The position numbers were made by a program, and so were the translations under genes. Below, in pieces: positions 52,970-62,411 of a stretch of 64,000 bases of DNA. Where the stretch lies: contig CALUKE010000011.1 in NCBI GenBank assembly GCA_944321165.1, positions 19,934 to 83,933 of the forward strand, read 5' to 3'. The stretch comes from an uncultured Odoribacter sp. (lineage in GTDB: Bacteria > Bacteroidota > Bacteroidia > Bacteroidales > Marinifilaceae). The notes beneath the pieces were generated by a model. The model was not told where the DNA came from, did not search any database, and saw only the letters and a program-made list of their open reading frames with translations. Positions within the stretch are counted from its first letter, which is position 1. Every line of letters starts with the position of its first letter.

Positions 52970-54229
52970 ATGGATGATGCGATTCTCGAAAAACTGAAAA
53001 TACTGGCAGAATCGGCAAAATATGATGTATCCTGTGCATCCAGTGGAACTTTTCGCCGGCATCAGCATGGATCGATCGGCAGTGCCAACGGTTGGGGTAT
53101 TTGTCACAGTTTTGCCGAAGACGGACGTTGTATTTCCCTGTTGAAGATCATGCTGACCAATTATTGTATGTATGACTGTGCCTACTGCATCAATCGGAGA
53201 AGCAATGACATTCGCAGAGCCACCCTATCGGTCACGGAACTGGTACATCTTACCATCGAATTCTATCGCCGCAATTACATCGAAGGACTTTTTCTAAGTT
53301 CCGGTGTCGTCAGGAACCCCGATTACACCATGGAGCGTTTGGTCCGCATCGTCAAAGACCTGCGCACCATTCATCGTTTCCATGGCTATATCCATCTGAA
53401 AGGAATACCGGGTGCCAGTCCTGAACTGATTCACGAAGCAGGCCTGTATGCCGACCGAATGAGTATCAACATCGAAATACCCAATGAAAAAAGCCTGCAG
53501 ACATTGGCTCCGGAAAAAGACTTTCAAAGTGTTTTCACCCCCATGCGTCACATCCAGCAAGGTATTCTGGAAAACAAAGAAGACCGCCAAAAGTTTCATT
53601 CAGCCCCCCGTTTCGTCCCAGCCGGACAAAGTACCCAGATGATCATCGGCGCGACTCCCGATAGCGACAGGGATATTCTCCGACTTTCTTCAGCCCTTTA
53701 CCGACGTCCAAGCATGAAACGGGTCTACTACTCGGGCTTCGTCCCGGTCAACAGCTATGATCACCGCTTGCCGGCATTAAAACAACCGCCCTTGATACGG
53801 GAGCATCGTTTGTACCAGGCCGACTGGTTACTCCGATTCTACCAATTCAAAGTCGACGAAATTGTCGATGACGCATTCCCTGATTTAGACTTGGAAATTG
53901 ATCCCAAACTGGCCTGGGCACTGCGACATCCCGAAAGATTTCCGGTAGATGTCAATCGGGCGGATTATGAAATGCTTCTCCGTGTTCCCGGTTTGGGTGT
54001 AAAATCGGCCAAAATGATTCTTGTCTCCCGACGTTACGGAAAAATCAGCGGATCACAACTGAAAAAAATGGGCGTTGTTTTGAAAAAAGCGCAATATTTC
54101 ATCACCTGTCACGAGCTGCCTTTCCAAACCATTCACGAAATCCGGCCCGAACGAATACGTCAACTCCTCACTGCCGCTCGACCACCGAAGGAAGATCCCC
54201 GACAACTCAAACTAATTTTTGAGCCATGA
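52970..54229 (+). CDS. Putative DNA modification/repair radical SAM protein (TIGR03916 type)
   Basis: 419 residues from the ATG at 52970; an ATG 21 bp upstream is also in frame, but family members begin like MDDAILEKLKILAESAKYDVSC. Radical SAM cluster CMYDCAYC (C66, C70, C73) and the conserved GICHSFAEDGRCISLLK. The C-terminus carries a helix-hairpin-helix DNA-binding motif (LLRVPGLGVKSAKMILVSRR). In other bacteria the gene is linked to uracil-DNA glycosylase-like proteins. It overlaps the next gene by 4 bp (ATGA), showing tight coupling. Confidence 0.88.
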   Translation: MDDAILEKLKILAESAKYDVSCASSGTFRRHQHGSIGSANGWGICHSFAEDGRCISLLKIMLTNYCMYDCAYCINRRSNDIRRATLSVTELVHLTIEFYRRNYIEGLFLSSGVVRNPDYTMERLVRIVKDLRTIHRFHGYIHLKGIPGASPELIHEAGLYADRMSINIEIPNEKSLQTLAPEKDFQSVFTPMRHIQQGILENKEDRQKFHSAPRFVPAGQSTQMIIGATPDSDRDILRLSSALYRRPSMKRVYYSGFVPVNSYDHRLPALKQPPLIREHRLYQADWLLRFYQFKVDEIVDDAFPDLDLEIDPKLAWALRHPERFPVDVNRADYEMLLRVPGLGVKSAKMILVSRRYGKISGSQLKKMGVVLKKAQYFITCHELPFQTIHEIRPERIRQLLTAARPPKEDPRQLKLIFEP

Positions 54230-54996
54230 TCATCTATCAATACGACAAAAGTTTCGAAGGACTGCTCAGCTGCGTTTTTGAAGCCTATGAACGTAAAATA
54301 TTCCCGGAAACCTTACAAGAAACAGGTACACCGCTTCCTCTATTTTACGACGACGCCATCCAGGTATTTACCGATCCCCTCAAAGCAAACCGGGTCTGGA
54401 AAGGTCTGACACATAAACTTTCTCCGGCAGGCTTGTCGGTAATTGCCTCCTGCTGGCTATCCGAACTGCCGGAAAGCGACATTCTTCTTTTCCGCTACAT
54501 CCGCAAAGCCATCGACGCACCATCCTCCATAGAACTCCAGTTCGGCGATCCGGATATATTAAAAGCCAGCCAAATTGCCAAAAAAGTGAACAATGAACGT
54601 CTGCGAGTCATTCAATTCATCCGTTTTCAGAAAACCATTGATAATACCTATTTCGCAGCTACAGAACCGCTCTACAATGTTCTGCCACTCGTCACCGAAC
54701 ATTTCCAGGATCGTTTCTCTGACCAGATCTGGCTATTATATGATGTCAAACGGTCATACGGTTATTATTACGACCTCCACGCAATAAAAGAAATTCAGCT
54801 AAAAGATCCGGTCCGAATTCTGACCACATCCCCCCAGGGAAACCCATTGCTGGCTCCGGATGAGATTTTGTTCCAAAAACTCTGGCAGACTTATTTCAAA
54901 TCCATCGCTATCCAGGAACGTATCAATCCCCAATTGCACCGGCAACACCTTCCCGTCAGATTTTGGAAATATCTGACAGAAAAAAAAAGTCTTTAA
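54226..54996 (+). CDS. TIGR03915-family putative DNA metabolism protein
   Basis: 256 residues. Recognised by the start IIYQYDKSFEGLLSCVFEAY, the middle KKVNNERLRVIQFIRFQKT and DRFSDQIWLLYDVKRSYGYYYD. This is the usual partner of the radical SAM protein upstream. In many species it is fused to a uracil-DNA glycosylase domain at the C-terminus; here the protein ends at the partner domain (WKYLTEKKSL) with no glycosylase part. Biochemical activity is not established. Confidence 0.85.
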   Translation: MIIYQYDKSFEGLLSCVFEAYERKIFPETLQETGTPLPLFYDDAIQVFTDPLKANRVWKGLTHKLSPAGLSVIASCWLSELPESDILLFRYIRKAIDAPSSIELQFGDPDILKASQIAKKVNNERLRVIQFIRFQKTIDNTYFAATEPLYNVLPLVTEHFQDRFSDQIWLLYDVKRSYGYYYDLHAIKEIQLKDPVRILTTSPQGNPLLAPDEILFQKLWQTYFKSIAIQERINPQLHRQHLPVRFWKYLTEKKSL

Positions 54997-55021
54997 AACA
55001 GCCCCGTTTCCTTCCGGACAT

Positions 55022-55076
55022 AAAAAGCCTCCGACTCTATTGGACATCCGACAGTCTGCAATAAAACCGGAGGCAA
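55022..55076 (-). terminator. Terminator after araB
   Basis: Minus strand GCCTCCG / CGGAGGC with a long loop, followed by TTTTTA; it ends the arabinose operon. Confidence 0.65.
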
Positions 55077-55085
55077 AGCGATTGA

Positions 55086-56765
55086 TTACTCAACCACAGA
55101 ATAAAGTGTTTTCTCTGTAAACTCGCCCAACTTCAAGTATTTCTCATAGATCTGCTGATAAGCTTTCGCTTTTTCAGCATCCGGACGATATTCATTGGCA
55201 AAACCGGAACTCATAGCTTTCTGTGCATCCTCCACGCGGCTGTATACACCGGCAGCCGTAGCCGCAAACATGGCAGCCCCCAAAGCACAGGCCTGATCAG
55301 TTTTACATACCTTGATCGGCATATTCAACACATCGCTCAACGTCTGCATCACAAACGGCGACTTCAGAGCGATACCGCCAATTCCGATTACACTATCGAT
55401 TTGAACCCCTTCACTCCGGAAACGATCGACAATCGCCTTAGAACCGAAAGCGGTAGCCTCCACCAAGGCCCGGAAGATACGAGGAGCCGTACTACCCAAA
55501 GTCAATCCGGTAATGGTTCCTTTTAACAACTGATTGGCATCCGGCGTACGTCTGCCGTTCATCCAGTCGGTCGCAATGATCGTGCTTTCAGCCATCGGAA
55601 TCTTTTCTGCTTCGGCTGTCAGAGCCGGAATAATCCGGTCGCAAGCCTCGGCAATCAATTTTTCCTTGATAGCCTCATCCAGCAAATCACTCTTTCCGAC
55701 AATCTCCTTCAAGGGGAATTCCAATACCCGTTTAAACCAGGCATAGATATCTCCGAATCCGGACTGTCCGGCTTCCAAGCCCACCATTCCTGGAATCACC
55801 GAACCATCCACCTGCCCACAGATTCCCTTGATCAGTTTGTGTCCGATCTCTTCGTAAGTGGCTACCATCACATCACAGGTCGACGTACCGATTACCCGCA
55901 CAAAAGTATGGGAAGTCACACCAGCTCCGACAGCACCCATGTGACAGTCAAAAGCGCCGCCGGCCACCACCACTTCCGTTGTCAATCCCAAACGGGCGGC
56001 CCATTCCGGAGACAGTTTGCCCACCGGTTTATCTGCGGTTTCCGTTTTTTCAAACAGACGGGATCGGAAACCGGCCAACAATGGATCCAAAGTCGTCAGA
56101 AACTCTTCACTGGGCAACCCGCCCCACTGTTCATGCCACATAGCCTTATGCCCGCAGGCACAACGGCTGCGAACGATATCGCTGCTTTTAGTGACTCCAG
56201 TAATTAATGCCGGCAGCCATTCACAATATTCTACAATCGAATAGGCTTTGGCCCGAACGGCCTCATCTTCCCGCAATACATGCAATGCCTTGGCCCAAAA
56301 CCACTCCGAAGAATAGATACCGCCTTCATAGGCCGAATAATCGATATTCCATTCTTTGCAAAGCTTGTTGATCTCTGCCGCTTCCCGAATAGCCGTATGG
56401 TCTTTCCACAAGACAAACATGGCATTCGGATTTTCGGCAAACTCCGGCAACAGAGCCAGCGGTGTACCCGTAGCATCGGTAAATGCCGGCGTACTCCCCG
56501 TCGTATCAAAAGCAATACCGACCACTTTTTCCGCCGTACCGGCAGGACAGGCAGCCAAAGCTTCCTTTACGGAAGCTTCGAGTACATCGATATAATCCTG
56601 CGGATGCTGACGATACTGGTTGATTGCCGGATTGCAATACTTCCCAGCTGTCCAACGGGGATAATATTTTACCGAAGTAGCCAGCGTTTCTCCCGTCATG
56701 GCATTCACCACAATCGCCCGGGCCGAATCGCTACCATAATCTAAACCGATAACGTATTTTTCCAT
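55086..56765 (-). CDS. araB: Ribulokinase
   Basis: 559 residues from the ATG at 56765; an upstream in-frame TTG is less likely. FGGY sugar kinase: phosphate-binding VIGLDYGSDSARAIV, then TGSTPAFTDATGTPL, IGTSTCDVMVATYEE and the C-terminal ATP site VIGIGGIALKSPFVMQ. It phosphorylates L-ribulose to L-ribulose-5-phosphate. Last gene of the operon, 2 bp after araA. Confidence 0.96.
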   Translation of the reverse strand: MEKYVIGLDYGSDSARAIVVNAMTGETLATSVKYYPRWTAGKYCNPAINQYRQHPQDYIDVLEASVKEALAACPAGTAEKVVGIAFDTTGSTPAFTDATGTPLALLPEFAENPNAMFVLWKDHTAIREAAEINKLCKEWNIDYSAYEGGIYSSEWFWAKALHVLREDEAVRAKAYSIVEYCEWLPALITGVTKSSDIVRSRCACGHKAMWHEQWGGLPSEEFLTTLDPLLAGFRSRLFEKTETADKPVGKLSPEWAARLGLTTEVVVAGGAFDCHMGAVGAGVTSHTFVRVIGTSTCDVMVATYEEIGHKLIKGICGQVDGSVIPGMVGLEAGQSGFGDIYAWFKRVLEFPLKEIVGKSDLLDEAIKEKLIAEACDRIIPALTAEAEKIPMAESTIIATDWMNGRRTPDANQLLKGTITGLTLGSTAPRIFRALVEATAFGSKAIVDRFRSEGVQIDSVIGIGGIALKSPFVMQTLSDVLNMPIKVCKTDQACALGAAMFAATAAGVYSRVEDAQKAMSSGFANEYRPDAEKAKAYQQIYEKYLKLGEFTEKTLYSVVE

Positions 56766-56767
56766 AA

Positions 56768-58291
56768 TTAACAAAGCGCCTTATTCAATAAATAATACAC
56801 CTCATTCATCCGAAGTTCTTTCTTGAAGTCAGGAATCGTTGTATTTTCATCGATCACCACCATCTCTATGCCGGCAATTTCAGCATAATCTTCCCAATAC
56901 TCTTTCGTCAAGTCATAAGAGAAACAGGAATGATGCGTTCCTCCAGCCAGAATCCAGGCTCCTGCACCGATTTCGAAATTCGGTTGCGGGATCCACAAAG
57001 CGGAGGCTACCGGCAATTTCGGCAGTGGTTTCGGTTCAATACATTTCACATCGTTTACTATGAGGCGGAAACGGTTGCCCATATCCACAACAGTTGCCGT
57101 ACAACCATTCCCGGTCTTGCTGGTAAATACCAAACGGGCCGTCTGGCTCTTGCGGATACCTATTCCCAGGAAATGTACCTCCAAACGAGGTTTCTGTGCA
57201 GCAATCAAAGGACAAACTTCCAACATGTGTGCCTGTAGAATCGCACTGTTCTTTCCATCAAAATTCAAGGTATAATCCTCCAGGAAAGAGCATCCGGTCG
57301 GCAATCCCTGGCTCATAAACCATACCGTACGGTAAAGGGCTGCAGATTTCCAGTCGCCTTCAGCTCCGAAACCATACCCTTCCGCCATCAGGCGCTGAGA
57401 AGCCAATCCCGGGATCTGATCGAAATAGCTTCCATCGGTCTGCCCCAGATCATCGAAGTTGGTCGTAAATCCTTTGGCCCCTTTGGCTTTCAATATGGCA
57501 CGCAGTGCCAATTCTGCCTTTGCAGCATTCCATACCACCCGATAAGCTTCGGTCTGTGGATTTTCCAATTCTGCTGCATGATCGTATGCCTTGAAATACT
57601 CTTTCACCAGGGCATTGACCTCTTCCTCTTTCACCGTCCGATGATATTCCATCAATTCGCTGACCGGACAGTAATCCACATGATATCCCAATACCTGTTC
57701 GGCAGTCACCTTATCTCCATCGGTTACAGCCACATTATTCATCTGATCACCGAAACGGATGATAAGCATGTCCTGGGCATCTGCCCAAGCAGCACAAACC
57801 CGCATCCAAACACCGATCTTACGCTGTGTTTCCTCATCCTGCCAATGACCGACAACCACCTTGCGACGCACCCGCATACGGGCACAGATATGTCCGAATT
57901 CACGGTCTCCGTGAGCACTTTGATTCAAATTCATGAAATCCATATCCATGGTATCCCACGGAATTTCCTTGTTAAACTGAGTATGGAGATGCAACAAGGG
58001 TTTCTTCAGTTCCTGCAATCCATGAATCCACATCTTGGCAGGAGAGAACGTATGCATCCAGGTAATCATACCAATACATTTGGCATCATTATTGGCGGCC
58101 TTAAAAGCTTCCGTAATCTCTTTCGATGAATTGACAGTGCCTTTATACACTACCTTTACCGGCAATTTTCCGGACTCATTCAAACCTTTTACCATTTCAT
58201 TGGAGTGAGCATCTACAGCCACGACAGCATCTCCTCCGTACAGGAGCTGTGCTCCTGTTACAAACCATATTTCAAAATTTTCAAAAGCCAT
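56768..58291 (-). CDS. araA: L-arabinose isomerase
   Basis: 507 residues, full length. Starts FENFEIWFVTGAQLLYGGD; internal CIGMITWMHTFSPAKMWIHG; metal-binding region with YGFGAEGDWK, FLEDYTLNF and the final THHSCFSYDL. Turns L-arabinose into L-ribulose using Mn2+. It lies between araD and araB in a minus-strand operon. Confidence 0.97.
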   Translation of the reverse strand: MAFENFEIWFVTGAQLLYGGDAVVAVDAHSNEMVKGLNESGKLPVKVVYKGTVNSSKEITEAFKAANNDAKCIGMITWMHTFSPAKMWIHGLQELKKPLLHLHTQFNKEIPWDTMDMDFMNLNQSAHGDREFGHICARMRVRRKVVVGHWQDEETQRKIGVWMRVCAAWADAQDMLIIRFGDQMNNVAVTDGDKVTAEQVLGYHVDYCPVSELMEYHRTVKEEEVNALVKEYFKAYDHAAELENPQTEAYRVVWNAAKAELALRAILKAKGAKGFTTNFDDLGQTDGSYFDQIPGLASQRLMAEGYGFGAEGDWKSAALYRTVWFMSQGLPTGCSFLEDYTLNFDGKNSAILQAHMLEVCPLIAAQKPRLEVHFLGIGIRKSQTARLVFTSKTGNGCTATVVDMGNRFRLIVNDVKCIEPKPLPKLPVASALWIPQPNFEIGAGAWILAGGTHHSCFSYDLTKEYWEDYAEIAGIEMVVIDENTTIPDFKKELRMNEVYYLLNKALC

Positions 58292-58328
58292 AATTATCTA
58301 TAATTTACAATTGACAACCCAACGGACA

Positions 58329-59012
58329 TCATTGTCCATAATAAGCATTCGGTCCGTGTTTACGAGAGAAATGCTTTTGTATCAAATAAGGATTCATGGA
58401 CAGACGTGGATTCACGGTCAATGCAATAAAGGCCATTTTGGCCACCTGTTCCATGACGACCGCATTGTGTACAGCCTCGTGTGCATCTTTTCCCCATGAA
58501 AAAGGACCGTGGTTTTTTACCAAGACACCCGGAATATACTCCGGATTCAATTTCTTGAAACGTTCCACAATCACATTTCCGGTTTCTTCCTCATAGGCCC
58601 CGTTCACTTCTGTCTGACTCATATCCCGCGTACAGGGAATCGGTCCACTGAAATAATCGGCATGTGTCGTTCCGATATTCGGGAGATCGATACCGGCCTG
58701 CGCCCAAGCCGTTGCATAAGTCGAATGCGTATGCACCACCCCCCCGACAGTTGGGAAAGAACGATACAGCACCAGATGAGTCGGAGTATCTGAAGACGGT
58801 TTCAATTTACCTTCCACAATTTTCCCCTCCAAATCCACCACGACCATATCTTCCGGTTGCATGTGATCATAAGCCACTCCGGAAGGTTTGATTACGACCA
58901 ATCCAGATGAGCGGTCGATGGCACTCACATTTCCCCAGGTAAAGATAACCAACTGGTGTTTCACCAGTTCCAGATTTGCTTCACAAACCTCTTTTTTCAA
59001 TGCTTCTAACAT
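58329..59012 (-). CDS. araD: L-ribulose-5-phosphate 4-epimerase
   Basis: 227 residues. Class II aldolase-like fold: [30 protein letters not shown], zinc-binding [14 protein letters not shown] and [17 protein letters not shown]. Converts L-ribulose-5-phosphate to D-xylulose-5-phosphate, the entry to the pentose phosphate pathway. Operon spacing 37 bp to araA. Confidence 0.96.
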   Translation of the reverse strand: MLEALKKEVCEANLELVKHQLVIFTWGNVSAIDRSSGLVVIKPSGVAYDHMQPEDMVVVDLEGKIVEGKLKPSSDTPTHLVLYRSFPTVGGVVHTHSTYATAWAQAGIDLPNIGTTHADYFSGPIPCTRDMSQTEVNGAYEEETGNVIVERFKKLNPEYIPGVLVKNHGPFSWGKDAHEAVHNAVVMEQVAKMAFIALTVNPRLSMNPYLIQKHFSRKHGPNAYYGQ

Positions 59013-59035
59013 AATTCTCTTATTTTATCGCGAAA

Positions 59036-60712
59036 TCACCAGAAATACCAGTAGAATACCACCGTAATTCCAATAATAATTGCAGAATGGATAACATCCC
59101 ATTTGTTCCAGCTAGCCCGGGTAATAGCTTTCTGTTCCGGAGTCGTAGAACCGAAAGTCAAACCCACGATCTGCTCTGCCGGAGCCGGAGCGGTAAAGCG
59201 GCTGACGACTACAATCACCAACATACAGAACAGCAACATGCCTCCGCAGAAGAACAACCAGTTGGTATCGAAGAACAACCATTTAAACCAGGATTCACTG
59301 AAAGTAGCTCCGGAAGTGTAATATACTTTTGCTCCCAAACGAATAATACCGATGATAAAACCGGCTATCAATCCCCACATACCTCCTTTGGGAGTTACTT
59401 TCTTCGAACAGATACCCAACAGGAAGGCCGCGGCAATACCCGGAGCCAATACCGATTGAACATCCTGCAAATAGTTATACAATACAGAACCTACACTTTT
59501 CATTACCGGAATCCAGAGGATACCCAATACCACCACTACCACCGTAGCGACACGTCCGACATACAGCAGCGTCTTTTCCGATGCCTGCGGTCTGTATTTC
59601 TTATAAAAGTCGATCGTGAACAACATGGCCGAAGAGTTGAACAGAGAAGCCAAAGAGCTCATCAAAGCAGCCAAAATACCGCACACCACCAATCCTTTAA
59701 ATCCAGCCGGCAACAACTTGGCCACCAAAGTCGGAAACGCAGCATCAGCAGAACTCATCGTAAATGTTTCACCATTGATAACAATGCCATGTTTCTGCAT
59801 AGCAAAAGCCACCATACCCGGGATTAAGAACAGAAATACCGGAGTCAATTTCAAATAGGCACCGAAAATCGCCCCCCGACGAGACTGAGTCTCATCCTTA
59901 CCGGACAATACACGCTGAACGATAAACTGGTCCGTACACCAATACCAGAAACCGATCACAGAAGAACCGATGAACACGCCCAACCAGGGGAAATTCGGGT
60001 CCTTGTTGCTCCGAATCAGATTAAGCATGGAATCGCCATATTCATTGACCGGAGTCACCCGACAGGCTTCCAATACCTGATCCCAACCGCCAACCGCTTT
60101 CAAACTCAACACCAGGATTACCAGCGAACCCACCAACAGAATCGGCGTTTGCAGCACAGAAGTATACAACACAGATTTCATTCCTCCGATAACCGTATAC
60201 AGAGCAGTCAGTACAACCAGTCCGATGGCTGCAATCCAGAAGAAATCAATGCCCCACAACTCCTGAATACCAAACACTTCCTTGAACACCAATCCACCGG
60301 CATACACCGTCACGGCCACCTTGGTCAATACGTAACTCACCAAAGAGATTACCGACAAAATCGTACGGGATTCCTTGTTATAACGTCTTTCCAGGAACTC
60401 CGGCATGGTCAGAACCATACTTCTGGAATAGAAAGGTACAAACACCCATCCCAAAATCAAAATCATCCAGCCCTGAATTTCCCAGTGAGCCATTGCCATC
60501 CCACTGGAAGCTCCGGCTCCAGCCAAACCGATCAAGTGCTCGGAACCGATATTCGAAGCAAAAATAGAAGCACCGATGGCCAACCATGTCGCATCTCGCC
60601 CGGCCAGGAAAAAGTCGCCCGAGCTCTTTTGTTTTTGTTTAAACACCCAAATAACGATGCCGATCATGGCAAGCGCAAACAGGGCAATTACAATATAATC
60701 TAATGTTCCCAC
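59036..60712 (-). CDS. Sodium/sugar symporter (SSS family), probable arabinose transporter
   Basis: 558 residues, about 14 membrane helices. SSS signatures: FFLAGRDATWLAIGASIFAS near the start (sodium site), EHLIGLAGAGASSGMA, and FIGSSVIGFWYWCTDQFIVQRVLSG. Imports a sugar with Na+. Position between galM and araD makes L-arabinose the likely substrate; the similar galactose/glucose carriers cannot be excluded. Confidence 0.93.
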   Translation of the reverse strand: MGTLDYIVIALFALAMIGIVIWVFKQKQKSSGDFFLAGRDATWLAIGASIFASNIGSEHLIGLAGAGASSGMAMAHWEIQGWMILILGWVFVPFYSRSMVLTMPEFLERRYNKESRTILSVISLVSYVLTKVAVTVYAGGLVFKEVFGIQELWGIDFFWIAAIGLVVLTALYTVIGGMKSVLYTSVLQTPILLVGSLVILVLSLKAVGGWDQVLEACRVTPVNEYGDSMLNLIRSNKDPNFPWLGVFIGSSVIGFWYWCTDQFIVQRVLSGKDETQSRRGAIFGAYLKLTPVFLFLIPGMVAFAMQKHGIVINGETFTMSSADAAFPTLVAKLLPAGFKGLVVCGILAALMSSLASLFNSSAMLFTIDFYKKYRPQASEKTLLYVGRVATVVVVVLGILWIPVMKSVGSVLYNYLQDVQSVLAPGIAAAFLLGICSKKVTPKGGMWGLIAGFIIGIIRLGAKVYYTSGATFSESWFKWLFFDTNWLFFCGGMLLFCMLVIVVVSRFTAPAPAEQIVGLTFGSTTPEQKAITRASWNKWDVIHSAIIIGITVVFYWYFW

Positions 60713-60745
60713 AATAAATTAGTTTAAAAATGAATATTCAGTTCC

Positions 60746-61885
60746 TTATTTCTCTACAGAAAATTTATAGATACACTGACTGGTATAAGTCTGCCCCGGT
60801 TCCAGATAAGCGGAAGGCCATTCCGGTTTGTTGGGAGAATCGGGATAATGCTGTGTCTCCAGGCATACGGAAGCCCGTTGATTGTAAACGATGCCTTTTT
60901 TCCCTTTTACCGTACCATCCAGAAAATTTCCGGTATAAATCTGCACACCCGGTTCCGTCGTATACACTTCAAGAACAATACCGGATTTCGGAGAAGAGAG
61001 ACGAGCGGCCACCTGAGTGATATCCCCCCGGGTATTCAATACCCAATTGTGGTCATATCCATTTCCATTTTTCAACTGCTCAAAATCATAGTTATTGATA
61101 TCCTGACCTATTGCCTTCGGTTGGGTAAAATCCATCGGAGTTCCGGCAACCGGGGCAATTTCACCTGTCGTCATAAAAGTACTGTCCACCGGAGTATACT
61201 GATCGGCATTGACATAGAGGATATGATCCGTTGCGGCTTCTGCCGGATTACCCGACAAATTAAAATAAGAGTGATTGGTCATGTTAATCACGGTTTTCTG
61301 ATCGGTCACCGCTTCATATTGAATATCGATTGCATTGTCCTCCGTCAAATGAAAACGCACGGTAGCCTTTACATTACCCGGGAAATTCTGATCGCCATCC
61401 GGAGAAAAACGGGTCAACTCCAAAGTCGTTCCATCGATCTGGTTGGCTTCATACATTTGATACTGCCAGCCCTCCGGTCCTCCATGCAAGCAATGGCCAA
61501 AATTGTTCTGGGGCAACTGGATGGTTTTGCCATCGATTTCGATTCTTCCCTGATTGATCCGGTTCGCATACCGACCGATAGACGCACCGAAATCGCTCGG
61601 CACATTCCGGTAGTCTGCCAGACTGTCGAATCCCAGAACCACATCCTTCATTTCTCCGTTCTTATCCGGCACCATGATAGAAACAATACGTCCACCGAAA
61701 TTGGTAATACATACCTCCATTCCGGCGACATTCTTCAACGTATACAGCTTAGCCTGTTTACCATTGACGTCCGCTTCAAATTTTTTTGGATTCAATCCTG
61801 AAAGGGTCGTCTCTTCTTTTGCTTTTGGGGCACAGGAACCGACAATTCCTGCAATGACCACCAAACCCAATACAAACGTTTTCAT
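60746..61885 (-). CDS. galM: Aldose 1-epimerase (mutarotase), lipoprotein
   Basis: 379 residues. Lipobox IVGSC (C18) puts the enzyme in the periplasm or outer membrane, unlike cytoplasmic GalM. Signatures: GASIGRYANRINQG, catalytic His in INMTNHSYFNLSG, YDHNWVLN, and catalytic Glu in VCLETQHYPDSPNKP. It speeds the exchange between alpha and beta sugar forms. First gene of the operon with the symporter and araDAB, probably acting on arabinose or galactose before uptake. Confidence 0.95.
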   Translation of the reverse strand: MKTFVLGLVVIAGIVGSCAPKAKEETTLSGLNPKKFEADVNGKQAKLYTLKNVAGMEVCITNFGGRIVSIMVPDKNGEMKDVVLGFDSLADYRNVPSDFGASIGRYANRINQGRIEIDGKTIQLPQNNFGHCLHGGPEGWQYQMYEANQIDGTTLELTRFSPDGDQNFPGNVKATVRFHLTEDNAIDIQYEAVTDQKTVINMTNHSYFNLSGNPAEAATDHILYVNADQYTPVDSTFMTTGEIAPVAGTPMDFTQPKAIGQDINNYDFEQLKNGNGYDHNWVLNTRGDITQVAARLSSPKSGIVLEVYTTEPGVQIYTGNFLDGTVKGKKGIVYNQRASVCLETQHYPDSPNKPEWPSAYLEPGQTYTSQCIYKFSVEK

Positions 61886-62411
61886 AATCTATTCTTCTGT
61901 TTTGATTTAGATTTTATATGTAAAATATCACTATTTCCAAGACCATCCCATAAGATTCTTTCACATAAGTGTTTCAAAAACACTTCAAATGTAGTGTATT
62001 CACCACACTTTAAAAAACATTTTTACAAATTTCTTTAGGATATTTTTCTGAATAAATTGATTACCTATCAATTAATGTGATAATTTAGATCTATTCCAAA
62101 TAATATCCTATTCCATTTTTCCCAAACGTCAGCATTCATCCCTCTCAAAAGATGCTATCAAATTTAAAACATTATCAACAATTTGTATTATATTTTTACT
62201 AAAAATTTTCAAACAAATTTCACAACCTCCCTTTGAATCCATCCCACATCCAGGAAAACCCGTTAGCGGTATTTGTATAATCTGCTTTTTTTCTCTAAAT
62301 TGCGTCCAATTTACATACTTATACAAATAAAAACATCAACACAAACGTTAACGAAAAAACAAATACTGCTAACGTAATAAACACACATTCATAAATTTAT
62401 AACTTAAAATC
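61886..62411. promoter_or_regulatory. Divergent regulatory region between galM-ara operon and galK
   Basis: No gene is supported here. Two far-spaced inverted elements match at 15 of 16 bases: CGTTAGCGGTATTTGT (62261-62276) and ACAAATACTGCTAACG (62359-62374). A 10-base perfect pair ATTTGTATAA (62271-62280) / TTATACAAAT (62319-62328) overlaps the first. Toward galM, a minus -7 box TACATTTG lies at 61986-61993. The arrangement suggests a regulator with looped operator sites controlling galK and possibly the ara operon. Confidence 0.6.
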
